A stretch of 7,726 nucleotides of DNA, from the NCBI GenBank assembly GCA_002343455.1, contig DDSR01000458.1:1-7726 (forward strand), given 5' to 3'. This DNA comes from Deltaproteobacteria bacterium UBA2385. Its GTDB lineage: Bacteria > Myxococcota_A > UBA796 > UBA2385. Positions 1 through 7,156 of this stretch are shown in pieces. A model generated the notes under the pieces. That model made no database searches. It saw only the letters and a list, made by a program, of their open reading frames with translations, and was not told where the DNA came from. The position numbers were made by a program, and so were the translations under genes. Position 1 is the stretch's first letter, and every line of letters begins with the position of its first letter.

Positions 1-102
1 CGCCTCACCCCCGTAGGCCCCCACCCCGGCGCCGGAGCCGACATGGAGATCCGCGGGCCAGGAGGCGGCAGAGGCGACGGCGAGCAGCAGGGTGATCAGC
101 AC
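1..102 (-). CDS. Exported protein, N-terminal fragment (cut by window edge)
   Basis: Only the first 34 codons are present, starting at a GTG at 102-100 and running off the left edge. The start is supported by a purine-rich GAGAGGAG stretch shortly upstream. The peptide begins MLITLLLAVASAASWPADL, which reads as a short signal peptide: a hydrophobic core (residues 2-9) and an Ala/Ser-rich cleavage region near residues 11-14, though with no positive charge in the n-region. The mature part that follows (DLHVGSGAGVGAYGG) is rich in Gly and small residues, as at the start of many outer-membrane beta-barrel or porin-like proteins, but too little is visible to name a family. It starts 12 bp after the stop of the LysR regulator and is probably co-transcribed with it. 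Confidence 0.6.
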   Translation of the reverse strand, partial: MLITLLLAVASAASWPADLHVGSGAGVGAYGGEA

Positions 103-114
103 GGGGAGCTCCTC

Positions 115-1020
115 TCACTCGGGGTCGTCGGCCAGCAGCCAGGGCGGGCGCCCGGCGAACCTCTCCAGGCAGAGCTCGACGAAGGCGCGGACCGACGGAG
201 AGACGTGCCGCCGGGTGGGGTAGACGGCGTAGACGCCGGTGTTCTCGCGGCGCAGCTCGGGCAGGACCCGCACCAGCCGGCCGGCGTCCAGGTCGTCGCC
301 GACCAGGAAGCTGGGCACCTTGGCCACGCCGATTCCGGCGACGGCGGCGTCGCGGGCCAGCTGCATGTCGTTGACCCGCAAGGGGCCGCTCACGCTGACG
401 CGGCGGCCGCCGATCTGCCAGGTGGCGCCGCTGTTGTCGACCCCGACCAGGATGCAGGGCAGGGTCGAGAGCTCCTCGGCCCGCGTCGGGATGGACTGCT
501 GCCGCAGGAAGTCGGGCGAGGCGACCATCGTCATGTAGACCGGTCCGAGCTTGCGGGCGACGATCTCGGTGTTGCCCAGGGTGCCGGCCCGGATGGCGAG
601 GTCGAAGCCCTCGTCGACCAGCTCGACGAAGCGGTTGGCCAGGACGAGGTCGATCTCGACCTCGGGGTGCTGCTGCAGGAACTCGGACACCAGCGGCGAG
701 AGCCAGCGATGGCCGAAGAGCACCGAGGTGGTCAGGCGCATCCGACCGCGGGGGACCTCCTGGGCGCTGGTGACGAGGCGCTCGGCCTCGGCGGCCTCGG
801 CGACCAGCGAGGCGCAGCGCTCGAAGTAGCTCTGGCCGACCGCCGTGGCCCGCACCACCCGCGTGGTGCGATGCAGCAGCCGCGCCCCCAGCCGGTCCTC
901 CAGGGCGGCGATGCGCCGGCTGACGGTGGACTTGGGCACCCCCAGCGCCCGCGCGGCCCCCACGAAGGAGCCCTCCTCCACCACCCGCACGAACACCACC
1001 ATCTCGTTCCAGTCAATCAC
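115..1020 (-). CDS. LysR-family transcriptional regulator
   Basis: A 301-aa protein, the usual LysR length. Residues about 6-65 form the winged helix-turn-helix: the helices contain GSFVGAARALGVPKSTVSRR followed by LEDRLGARLLHRTTR, a classic LysR DNA-binding signature close to the CrgA-like subgroup. Residues about 90-295 form the periplasmic-binding-protein-like effector domain (GRMRLTTSV, then HPEVEIDLVLANR and DLAIRAG). A longer open frame runs upstream into the neighbouring gene, but I chose the GTG at 1020-1018. It has a GGGAGG ribosome site five bases upstream and puts DWNEMVVF at the N-terminus, as is typical of the family. The protein should act as a cytoplasmic tetrameric regulator. 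LysR proteins usually control themselves and an adjacent gene; here the likely targets are the flanking genes in the same series or the divergent operon. The effector is unknown. Confidence 0.93.
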   Translation of the reverse strand: MIDWNEMVVFVRVVEEGSFVGAARALGVPKSTVSRRIAALEDRLGARLLHRTTRVVRATAVGQSYFERCASLVAEAAEAERLVTSAQEVPRGRMRLTTSVLFGHRWLSPLVSEFLQQHPEVEIDLVLANRFVELVDEGFDLAIRAGTLGNTEIVARKLGPVYMTMVASPDFLRQQSIPTRAEELSTLPCILVGVDNSGATWQIGGRRVSVSGPLRVNDMQLARDAAVAGIGVAKVPSFLVGDDLDAGRLVRVLPELRRENTGVYAVYPTRRHVSPSVRAFVELCLERFAGRPPWLLADDPE

Positions 1021-1025
1021 TCGGA

Positions 1026-1031
1026 CCTCCC
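1026..1031 (-). promoter_or_regulatory. Ribosome binding site for the LysR gene
   Basis: GGGAGG on the minus strand, five bases before the GTG at 1020. It lies in the 19-bp gap after the stop codon of the upstream gene. It decides the start of the LysR gene, because the reading frame stays open far upstream. Confidence 0.7.
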
Positions 1032-1039
1032 AGCCGCGA

Positions 1040-1555
1040 TCATTCCACGGTGGGGTCGGCCTCGCTTGGGATTCGGACGGCGATCTCGGCCCGGGCGAGG
1101 ATCTCGCCTCCCAGCGAACCCAGCACCCGCAGCTCCAGGCGTTGCAGGCCCTCCTCCTCGCCCAGCACCAGGTCGAGGTGGTAGCGCCCGTCCTCGGCCC
1201 GGCGAAGATCGACGAGGCGCAGGTGCCGACCCTGCGCGGGCGAGAGGATCTGCGCGCCCGCGCGGGTGTGCAGCACGGCCTCGAAGGGCGCTTCGGGAGG
1301 GAGGGAGGCGTCCAGCACGACCGGGAGGCGATCGCCGGCGCGCCAGGGGCCGGCGTCGAGGTGCAGCTCACCCAGGCTGGCTCCCCTTCCAGCGAACCAG
1401 GGGCCCGAAGAGCGCGGTCCGGTCGGCTCGACCTGCTCCTGGGCGGCGGCGAGGCGGGCGGCGAAGGCCGGATCGTGGGCCGCGCGGCGCAGGGCGAGGG
1501 CGTCGCCGGGCTCGAGGGCGCGAGCGGCGAGCGCGTAGGGCAGGGAGTGGCGCAT
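1040..1555 (-). CDS. Hypothetical protein, 171 aa, anti-sigma-like N-terminus
   Basis: I do not recognise this protein with certainty. It starts at an ATG at 1555-1553 with a GGAG seven bases upstream and ends 19 bp before the LysR gene. The N-terminus (residues about 5-42: YALAARALEPGDALALRR, then HDPAFAARLA) resembles the short helical N-terminus of anti-sigma factors of the RskA type. However, it has no cysteines or zinc motif and no transmembrane helix. Residues about 60-165 alternate hydrophobic and polar residues, with motifs such as GDRLPVVLDA and GRYHLDLVLGEEEG, which suggests a small beta-sandwich. It is weakly reminiscent of DUF4384-type domains. No signal peptide is seen, so a cytoplasmic location is likely. 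It is divergently transcribed, 70 bp from the phosphoesterase/STAND operon, so it could be a regulator or partner of that operon, but this is inferred from position only. Confidence 0.75.
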   Translation of the reverse strand: MRHSLPYALAARALEPGDALALRRAAHDPAFAARLAAAQEQVEPTGPRSSGPWFAGRGASLGELHLDAGPWRAGDRLPVVLDASLPPEAPFEAVLHTRAGAQILSPAQGRHLRLVDLRRAEDGRYHLDLVLGEEEGLQRLELRVLGSLGGEILARAEIAVRIPSEADPTVE

Positions 1556-1625
1556 GGTGGGCTCCGGGGGGTCACGTCCGCTTGGCAGGCCTGCGGCGTC
1601 CTCGCTCTGCGCTATCGTAGAGCCG
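1556..1625. promoter_or_regulatory. Divergent intergenic promoter region
   Basis: These 70 bp separate the 171-aa gene (minus) from the phosphoesterase gene (plus) and must hold the promoters for both directions unless transcription starts further away. The right half (1580-1620) is slightly richer in A/T than its surroundings, with TTGGCA at 1582-1587 and TATCGT at 1613-1618. These are 25 bp apart, too far to form one standard sigma-70 promoter. No convincing operator or inverted repeat is visible. Confidence 0.4.
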
Positions 1626-3026
1626 ATGCGACCCAGGGACATCCACATCGTCTCGGACCTGCACCTGGGGGGCCGCCCGCCGGGGCCCGGCGACCCTCGC
1701 GGCTTCCGCATGTGCAGCCAGGGCCAGCGCCTCGCCGGCTTCGTGGAGAAGCTCGCCGAGCGGGCGACGCCGGTCGAGCTGGTGATCGCCGGCGACTTCG
1801 TCGACTTCCTGGCCGAGCCCGACGAGCAGGGCCGCTGGACCCCCTTCCACCACGCCGACGCCCCCGAGGTGCTGCGGCGGGTGATCGAGCAGCGCGAGCC
1901 GGCCGTCTTCCACGCCCTGGCCCGGCTGCTGGACCGAGGCCACCGGCTGGTGGTGCTGCTGGGCAACCACGACCTGGAGCTCTCCCTGCCGGAGTGTCGC
2001 TCGCTGCTGCGGCAGGCGCTGGGCGCGGGCCCCGGGCGCCGGGTGGACCTGGAGCTGGTGCTCGACGACGAGGCCTACGTCCTGGGCGACGCCGTCGTCG
2101 AGCACGGCAACCGCGTCGACCCGATGAACGTCGTCGACCACGGCGCCCTGCGGGCCGCCCGCGTCCAGGCCAGCCTGCGCCGCGGGGCGATCGACCCCAG
2201 CCTCTTCCCGCCCCCCCTGGGCAGCCGCCTCGTGGCCGAGCAGATGAACCCGCTGAAGGCCGAGCTGCCCTTCATCGACCTGCTCAAGCCCGAGACCCGC
2301 GCCGTGCCGCCGGTCCTGCTGGCGCTGAAGCCCTCCTCGCTCAGCCGCCTGCTGCCCACGCTGCGCTTCCTCGCCCAGGGCAAGGCCCGCCAGGGACTCG
2401 ACGCGGCCCGCACGGCGCTGTTCGGGCGGGAGATCGCCGCTGGCGCGAGCCCGCCTGGCGGGGATCCGCTGAGCGAGGCCCTCTCCAGCCTCCCCCCCGA
2501 GCTGGCCCAGGAGCTCGGCGAGCAGCTCGGCGCGGGCAGCCGAGGGGTCGAGATCAGCAGCCGCGGGCCGGGTCGCGACGTCGACCTGCTGCGCAGGATC
2601 CTGCTGCACCTGACCCGGGAGGACGGGACCTTCGACCTGACCGAGGAGCAGGGCGCCGCCTGGCGAGAGGCGGCCCAGGCCCACGCCCGCGCCGGCTACC
2701 GGGTGGTCGTGATGGGCCACACCCACTCCGCCGTCCACGAGCCGATCGTCGCCGCGGGCGCCGATCCGCGGGCGGTCTACATCAACACCGGGACCTGGGC
2801 CGACCTGATGACCCTGCCCGAGGGGGTCGCCGATCCGGACCCCCAGCAGGCCAACCAGGCCCTGGCCAGCTGGCTCGATGGGGTGCGCGAGGGCCGCTTC
2901 GAGGTGCTGCTGCGCCCGACCTGGGCCCGGCTGCACCTGGACGAGCAGGACCGGGTCGACCGCGCCGAGCTGCGCCAGTACCGCCAGGACGAGCCCGACC
3001 ACCCCGACAACCTCCTGGCGGGCTGA
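1626..3026 (+). CDS. Calcineurin-like metallophosphoesterase with large insert
   Basis: A 466-aa protein of the dinuclear metallophosphoesterase fold (PF00149). All the family motifs are visible in order: D11-L-H13 in SDLHLGG, G56-D57 in AGDFVDF, GNHD at 113-116, H160 in VVEHGN, and GHTH at 364-367. They match the metal ligands of LpxH-type UDP-diacylglucosamine hydrolases and related phosphodiesterases. LpxH is about 240 aa; here about 200 residues (161-363), mostly helical and Leu/Arg-rich, lie between H160 and GHTH, and a tail of about 75 residues follows the strand with NTGTW (387-391). No signal peptide or membrane segment is seen, so it is probably cytoplasmic. The ATG at 1626 puts the first motif at residues 10-16, as expected; upstream there is only a weak ribosome site. 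The stop is 3 bp before the protease-STAND gene, so the two are almost certainly translated together. The substrate is unknown: nucleic acid, a nucleotide signal or a phospholipid are all possible. Lipid A synthesis (LpxH) is less likely given the length and partner. Confidence 0.9.
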   Translation: MRPRDIHIVSDLHLGGRPPGPGDPRGFRMCSQGQRLAGFVEKLAERATPVELVIAGDFVDFLAEPDEQGRWTPFHHADAPEVLRRVIEQREPAVFHALARLLDRGHRLVVLLGNHDLELSLPECRSLLRQALGAGPGRRVDLELVLDDEAYVLGDAVVEHGNRVDPMNVVDHGALRAARVQASLRRGAIDPSLFPPPLGSRLVAEQMNPLKAELPFIDLLKPETRAVPPVLLALKPSSLSRLLPTLRFLAQGKARQGLDAARTALFGREIAAGASPPGGDPLSEALSSLPPELAQELGEQLGAGSRGVEISSRGPGRDVDLLRRILLHLTREDGTFDLTEEQGAAWREAAQAHARAGYRVVVMGHTHSAVHEPIVAAGADPRAVYINTGTWADLMTLPEGVADPDPQQANQALASWLDGVREGRFEVLLRPTWARLHLDEQDRVDRAELRQYRQDEPDHPDNLLAG

Positions 3027-3029
3027 GCG

Positions 3030-6000
3030 GTGCGCGAGCGGGTCGTCCGCGTGCAGGCGGGACAGGCCCGCGGCAGCGGCGTGCTGGTGGCCCCCGATCT
3101 CGTCGCCACCGCCCTGCACGTCGTCGCCGACCGCCAGCAGCGCCCGCCTCAGCCGCACGGCCCGATCCGCCTCGGCTTCGCCGCCCTGGTGGACGACCGC
3201 TGGGTCCACGCCGAGATCCCGGCCCGCCTGGAGGCCTTCGACGCCGAGCAGGACCTCGCCCTGCTGCGCCTGGCCGCCGCCGACCTGCCCTTCCCGCCTG
3301 CCGTCCAGCGCCTGCGCGCGCTCGAAGAGGAGGAGCTGCCCTCGATCCCCGGCTGGCAAGGCTTCGGCTTCCCCGACGCCTCGCCCAGCGACGGGAGCCC
3401 CGTCACCGGCTCCATCCAGACGACCCGCGCCGCCCAGGGCGAGATCCGCGCCCTGGCCCTCTTCTGCCACGAGGCCGCCGCCGGCCGGGGCATGCCCGTC
3501 GCCGGCCTCTCCGGCGCCCCGGTCTTCGTCGAGGGCCGGGTCGTGGGCCTGCTGCGCTGGGCCCTGACCGACCAGGAGCGCTACGCCGCCGAGCTGCCCC
3601 GAGGCGAAGGCGGCACCCTCTACGCCGTGCCCGTCGAGCGCCTCGCGATCCTGGCGCCCGGCCTGCAGCTGGGCGGGAGGCCGGCGCTGCCCCCGCTGCC
3701 GCCCGACCTGCCCCTGCCCGCCACGCCCTTCCGCTGGCTGCAGCGCTACGAGGCCGGCGACGCGCCGATCTTCTTCGGGCGAGGGGGCGCCCTTCGCGCC
3801 TTCCTGGCCATGCTCTCCGAGGCCGATCCCGACCGGATCCTGCTGCTGCTGGGCCCCTCCGGCGTCGGCAAGAGCAGCTTCCTGAGGGCCGGCGTCCTGC
3901 CCCGCCTGCCGGTCGCCGCCAGCCTCGACGCCCGCCCGCCCGAGGGCCTCGCCGCTGGCTTCGCGGCCCTGGCGCCGCGGCCGGTTCGGGTGCTCGACCA
4001 GGTGGAGGAGGCCTGGACCCGCGGCCGGGGCAACGAGGAGATGGCCGAGCTGGCCCGGGCGCTCTCGGCCGCCCGGCAGGCCGGAGGAGGCCGGGTCGTC
4101 CTCTCCTTCCGCAAGGAGTGGCTGCCCGAGGTCGAGGACGGGCTGCGCGCTCATGGCCTGCGCTGGGAGCGCTTCCTGCTGGGGCCGCTGGATCGGGCGG
4201 GCGTCAAGGACACGCTGGAGGGCCTGGTCGCCGACCCCCGCCTGGCGGCCTGGTGGGAGCTGGAGCTGGAGCCGGGCCTCGCCGATCGCCTCGCCGACGC
4301 CGTGCTGACCGGGGCGGACGACGCCGTCGCGCCGGTCCTGCAGGTGGCCCTGACCCGCCTGTGGGAGCGGGCCGACGCCCTGGCGCGCGCCACCGGCAGC
4401 CCCCGGCGGCACCTCTCGCTCACGATCTGGGAGGAGGTGGTGGCCGAAGGCCTGGGGCTGCCGCGCTTCCTGGAGCAGCAGCTCCTGGCGCTCGGCCGCC
4501 TGCACCCCAAGGAGCAGGCCGGGGGCCTCGACCTGGAGGTCCTCGCCCGGCACATCACCCCGGCGGGCAGCGCCGCGCGACGTAGCGACGAGGAGCTGCA
4601 CGCTGCCTTCGCCCAGGGCGAGCGCGCCCTCGCCCTGGCCCGGGCCCTGCAGGACCTCTGGCTGCTGACCGGCGACGGCCCCCGGGCCCGACGCCTGGCC
4701 CACGACAGCCTCGCCGGAGTGGTCAGCCAGGCCCGGGCCCGCTCGACGGCGCCGGCCCAGGCGATGGCCCGGCGCATCGAGGCCCTGGTGCCTGCCTGGC
4801 GTGAGGGCCAGGAGGGCCCGCTGCTCTCCCGAGAGGATCTGCGGCTGTACCGGCGGGCCGCGCCCTTCCTGCGGACCCTCGATCCCGACGAGCGCAGGCT
4901 CCTCTCCGCCACCCGCGCCCACTTCGGCCTCCCCCGCAGCCTCGTCCGGGCCAGCGCCGAGGTCCTGGTCGGGCTGCTCGCCTTCGGCCTCCTCGCCCTG
5001 CCGATCCTGTTGGCGCTGGACCTCAGCGACGCCGTCCACCGGGCCGCGATGCGCCGGGAGCTCGACCAGCTCTACCTGCGGCCGGGCACGGCGACGGGGA
5101 TGACCGACCGCCTGCGCAGCGCGCCGCTGCTGCCGGTCAGCCGGCTGAACGGCGTGCAGGACGCCGGCCTCGAGGAGGCCCTGCCGCGCATCGAGTGGAT
5201 GTACCGGCGCGGGCGCGCGGGCGAGGAGATCGCCCTGGAGGAGCCCTCCTGGGGCGTCCGCGGCGAGCCGGCCCTGTCCCCCGATCCCGAGGGGCTCTTC
5301 GAGCTGGCCGCCTGGCTGGACGGGCGCCGCGATGCCGGCCTGCCGCCGCCCACGATCGAGGTGCCCGCCTGGGAGCGGGACCGAGCCTGGCCGCTGGCCC
5401 TCGACCGGCTGGCCCGAGGGCTGCCGCCCGGCTTCGAGGCGCTCGGAGACGTCCCCTACTCCTTGCGGGAGGCGGTCCCCTGGAGCGAGCGGGCGCGCCG
5501 CGGCGAGCTCCCCCCCGAGCCCGAGCGACGACCCCTTCGCGCCGAGCAGGACGAGCCGTTGAGGCCCTACGACCGGCCCCTGGCGGCCTTGGCGGCCGTC
5601 GAGGCCGGGCGGCTGGACCTGGCCGCCCCCCTCGCCGGCGAGCTGGCCGGCGAGGGCTGCGGCGCCGCCGGCGATCTGATCGGCGAGGCGACCGCCCTCT
5701 TCGCGCGGCTGGGCGACGAGGCCGGCGCCCAGGGCTGCCTCGACCGCCCCGAGCTGCGCCGGAGCCAGCGAGCCAGCGCCCTGCTGGCCCTGGGTCGGGT
5801 CGAGGAGGCGACCGCCCTCGTGCTCCAGCCTCGCCCCCAGGGCGAGCCCTGGGACCTGGAGGCCGACCTCGCCCTGGCCGCCGGCCTGGCCGCCTCGGGC
5901 GAGGAGGAGTCGGCGCGGGTCCTGCTGGACCGCTGGCTGGAGGGCCCCTCCCTGGGAAACGAGTCCCTGATGCCCAGCGTCCTGGACCTGGAGCTGCCGC

Positions 6001-6341
6001 TGTGGGCCGCCTGGGGAGGCGGCTCCCAGGAGGCCGAGCTGTGCAGCCAGGCCGCCCTGCTGGCCGTCGGCTACGCCCGCATCGGCGAGGCCCGCCTCGC
6101 CCACCTGCTGGGCCGCCGCTGCGACCACCCCTGGATCCGCGGGATGGTCTACACCCAGGCCCTGACCGTCGAGGCTGGCCACGGCACCTGGCTGATCACG
6201 CACCTGCCGCGCTGGGCGGGCCCCGACGCCCTCGGCTCGACCTGGCTGGACGCCGGCTCCTACGCCCGCTTGTGGCTGCTGGACACGCGGCCGACACCGG
6301 AGATCTGGCGCGGAGGGGCGCCGATCAGCCCTTCAGAATGA
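3030..6341 (+). CDS. Trypsin-like protease fused to nSTAND1-type NTPase with a membrane helix
   Basis: A 1103-aa multidomain protein. Residues 1-205 are a trypsin-like serine protease without a signal peptide: H30 in ATALHVV, D75 in EQDLALLRL and S161 in GLSGAPVF form the triad. A Pro-rich linker (219-232) leads to the STAND NTPase (about 233-575). It has an entry motif at 246-251 (PIFFGR), Walker A at 275-283 (GPSGVGKSS), Walker B at 319-327 (VRVLDQVEE, like the DQFEE of nSTAND1, PF20703), a sensor-like Arg361 in LSFRKEWL, a lid/winged-helix segment (PVLQVALTRLWERA, 435-448) and AHDSLA at 557-562. Residues 645-663 are a single 19-residue hydrophobic helix. Residues 664-1103 are a helical, partly TPR-like domain with four cysteines and no WD40 repeats. 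Arg/Lys before the helix suggests the N-terminus is inside and the C-terminus outside. The GTG start lies 3 bp after the phosphoesterase stop with no strong ribosome site, which implies translational coupling. It is probably a STAND switch controlling the protease; a defence or programmed-death role is inferred. Confidence 0.92.
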   Translation: MRERVVRVQAGQARGSGVLVAPDLVATALHVVADRQQRPPQPHGPIRLGFAALVDDRWVHAEIPARLEAFDAEQDLALLRLAAADLPFPPAVQRLRALEEEELPSIPGWQGFGFPDASPSDGSPVTGSIQTTRAAQGEIRALALFCHEAAAGRGMPVAGLSGAPVFVEGRVVGLLRWALTDQERYAAELPRGEGGTLYAVPVERLAILAPGLQLGGRPALPPLPPDLPLPATPFRWLQRYEAGDAPIFFGRGGALRAFLAMLSEADPDRILLLLGPSGVGKSSFLRAGVLPRLPVAASLDARPPEGLAAGFAALAPRPVRVLDQVEEAWTRGRGNEEMAELARALSAARQAGGGRVVLSFRKEWLPEVEDGLRAHGLRWERFLLGPLDRAGVKDTLEGLVADPRLAAWWELELEPGLADRLADAVLTGADDAVAPVLQVALTRLWERADALARATGSPRRHLSLTIWEEVVAEGLGLPRFLEQQLLALGRLHPKEQAGGLDLEVLARHITPAGSAARRSDEELHAAFAQGERALALARALQDLWLLTGDGPRARRLAHDSLAGVVSQARARSTAPAQAMARRIEALVPAWREGQEGPLLSREDLRLYRRAAPFLRTLDPDERRLLSATRAHFGLPRSLVRASAEVLVGLLAFGLLALPILLALDLSDAVHRAAMRRELDQLYLRPGTATGMTDRLRSAPLLPVSRLNGVQDAGLEEALPRIEWMYRRGRAGEEIALEEPSWGVRGEPALSPDPEGLFELAAWLDGRRDAGLPPPTIEVPAWERDRAWPLALDRLARGLPPGFEALGDVPYSLREAVPWSERARRGELPPEPERRPLRAEQDEPLRPYDRPLAALAAVEAGRLDLAAPLAGELAGEGCGAAGDLIGEATALFARLGDEAGAQGCLDRPELRRSQRASALLALGRVEEATALVLQPRPQGEPWDLEADLALAAGLAASGEEESARVLLDRWLEGPSLGNESLMPSVLDLELPLWAAWGGGSQEAELCSQAALLAVGYARIGEARLAHLLGRRCDHPWIRGMVYTQALTVEAGHGTWLITHLPRWAGPDALGSTWLDAGSYARLWLLDTRPTPEIWRGGAPISPSE

Positions 6342-7125
6342 GCACGGTCAGGGTCGCGGCGGCGATCAGCCTCCAGACCGCGAAGATGGTCAGCCCGCGG
6401 CGCTGGAGCCAGGCGACCATGCCCTTGACGGCGATCACCGCCGAGATCCAGGCCGCGACGAAGCCCACCAGCAGCGGGACCGGCCCGTAGGCCGTCCACA
6501 TCGCCTCGCCCGAGCCGACCGCGGTGTAGGCCGTCGCCGCGCCCAGGGTGATGACCCCCAGCAGGAAGGAGAACTCGACGGCGGCGGGCAGGGACAGGCC
6601 GACGAAGACGGCGCCCAGGATCGTCGCCAGGCTGCGGCTGACCCCCGGCCACATCGCCACACACTGGGCGAGGCCGATCAGCAGGGCCATCTTCGGGGTC
6701 ATGGTGCTCAGGTCGAGCGTGCCGCTGTGGATCCGCCGGTTGAGGACCAGCATCACGATGGCGCCGACGGTCCAGGCGAAGACCACGGGCTCCAGCCCGA
6801 AGAGCCAGGACTCGATGAGGTCGTTGAGCAGCAGGCCCAGGACGGCCGCCGGCAGGAAGGCCAGCCCCAGCGCCTGGGCCATCTTCAGGCCCGCGGCGTC
6901 CTTGCCGACCAGCCCGCGCAGCACCGAGGCCGCCCGCTGGCGGTAGAGGCCCAGCACTGCCACAATCGCCCCGGCCTGGATGGCGATGACGAAGCCGTTG
7001 GCCTCCTCGCTGGCCTCGATGCCCAGCAGGCGCTGGACGACGATCAGGTGGCCGGTCGAGCTGACCGGCAGGTACTCGGTCAGGCCCTCGACCAGGCCGA
7101 GGATGAAGGCTTGCCAGGCGGTCAC
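6325..7125 (-). CDS. uppP: Undecaprenyl-diphosphatase UppP (BacA family)
   Basis: A 266-aa polytopic membrane protein, close to the usual length of about 270. It recycles the lipid carrier of peptidoglycan and O-antigen synthesis by removing one phosphate from undecaprenyl diphosphate; raised levels give bacitracin resistance. Two family signatures are clear: EGLTEYLPVSSTGHL at residues 13-27, containing the catalytic Glu/Ser/His, and WPGVSRSLATIL near residue 160, with the active-site Arg. The second motif normally reads SRSGATI; here the Gly is Leu. About seven or eight hydrophobic helices follow each other along the sequence. The GTG at 7125-7123 is preceded by GGAGG four bases upstream, and the N-terminus (MTAWQAFILGLVEG) matches the family. 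Its last 17 bp overlap the end of the convergent STAND gene. The gene lies 54 bp downstream of the TSP3-repeat gene on the same strand. Confidence 0.96.
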   Translation of the reverse strand: MTAWQAFILGLVEGLTEYLPVSSTGHLIVVQRLLGIEASEEANGFVIAIQAGAIVAVLGLYRQRAASVLRGLVGKDAAGLKMAQALGLAFLPAAVLGLLLNDLIESWLFGLEPVVFAWTVGAIVMLVLNRRIHSGTLDLSTMTPKMALLIGLAQCVAMWPGVSRSLATILGAVFVGLSLPAAVEFSFLLGVITLGAATAYTAVGSGEAMWTAYGPVPLLVGFVAAWISAVIAVKGMVAWLQRRGLTIFAVWRLIAAATLTVLILKG

Positions 7126-7129
7126 GCAC

Positions 7130-7156
7130 CCTCCGAGAGGAGGCCCGATAAGGGCC
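7130..7156 (-). promoter_or_regulatory. uppP ribosome site within two small overlapping hairpins
   Basis: On the minus strand the uppP ribosome site GGAGG (7134-7130) is exactly complementary to CCTCC (7143-7139) with a 4-base loop. Just upstream, GGCCC (7156-7152) and GGGCC (7146-7142) form a second 5-bp stem around the loop TTATC. The two stems share bases 7142-7143, so both cannot form completely at once. No T-run follows, so this is not a standard intrinsic terminator for the TSP3-repeat gene. The stems are short, and a regulatory role is only a possibility. Confidence 0.35.

Noticed and set aside
1583..1598. Possible sigma-54 promoter (TGGCAGG...GGC) before the phosphoesterase gene
   Set aside because: The GG and GC lie at the right 10-bp spacing, but the -12 half is CGGC rather than TTGC, and no upstream activator site is visible. 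Chance is likely in this GC-rich region.
1626..3026. Assignment of the phosphoesterase as LpxH of lipid A synthesis
   Set aside because: The motifs match the superfamily, but the protein is nearly twice the LpxH length, has a long insert and is coupled to a protease-STAND gene.
845..4585. Very long plus-strand open frame (1246 codons) crossing the LysR, 171-aa and phosphoesterase genes
   Set aside because: It is almost all Arg/Pro/Ala/Gly with no domains and overlaps better genes on both strands. Stop codons are rare in such GC-rich DNA, so it is a shadow frame.
1572..6203. Minus-strand open frame of 1543 codons opposite the phosphoesterase/STAND operon
   Set aside because: It is Gln/Gly/Ala-rich, low-complexity sequence that mirrors the codon bias of the plus-strand genes. 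It has no motif, and both plus-strand genes have complete catalytic motifs.
7142..7156. Intrinsic terminator of the TSP3-repeat gene
   Set aside because: The stem is only 5 bp with no following T-run, and it lies next to the uppP ribosome site.
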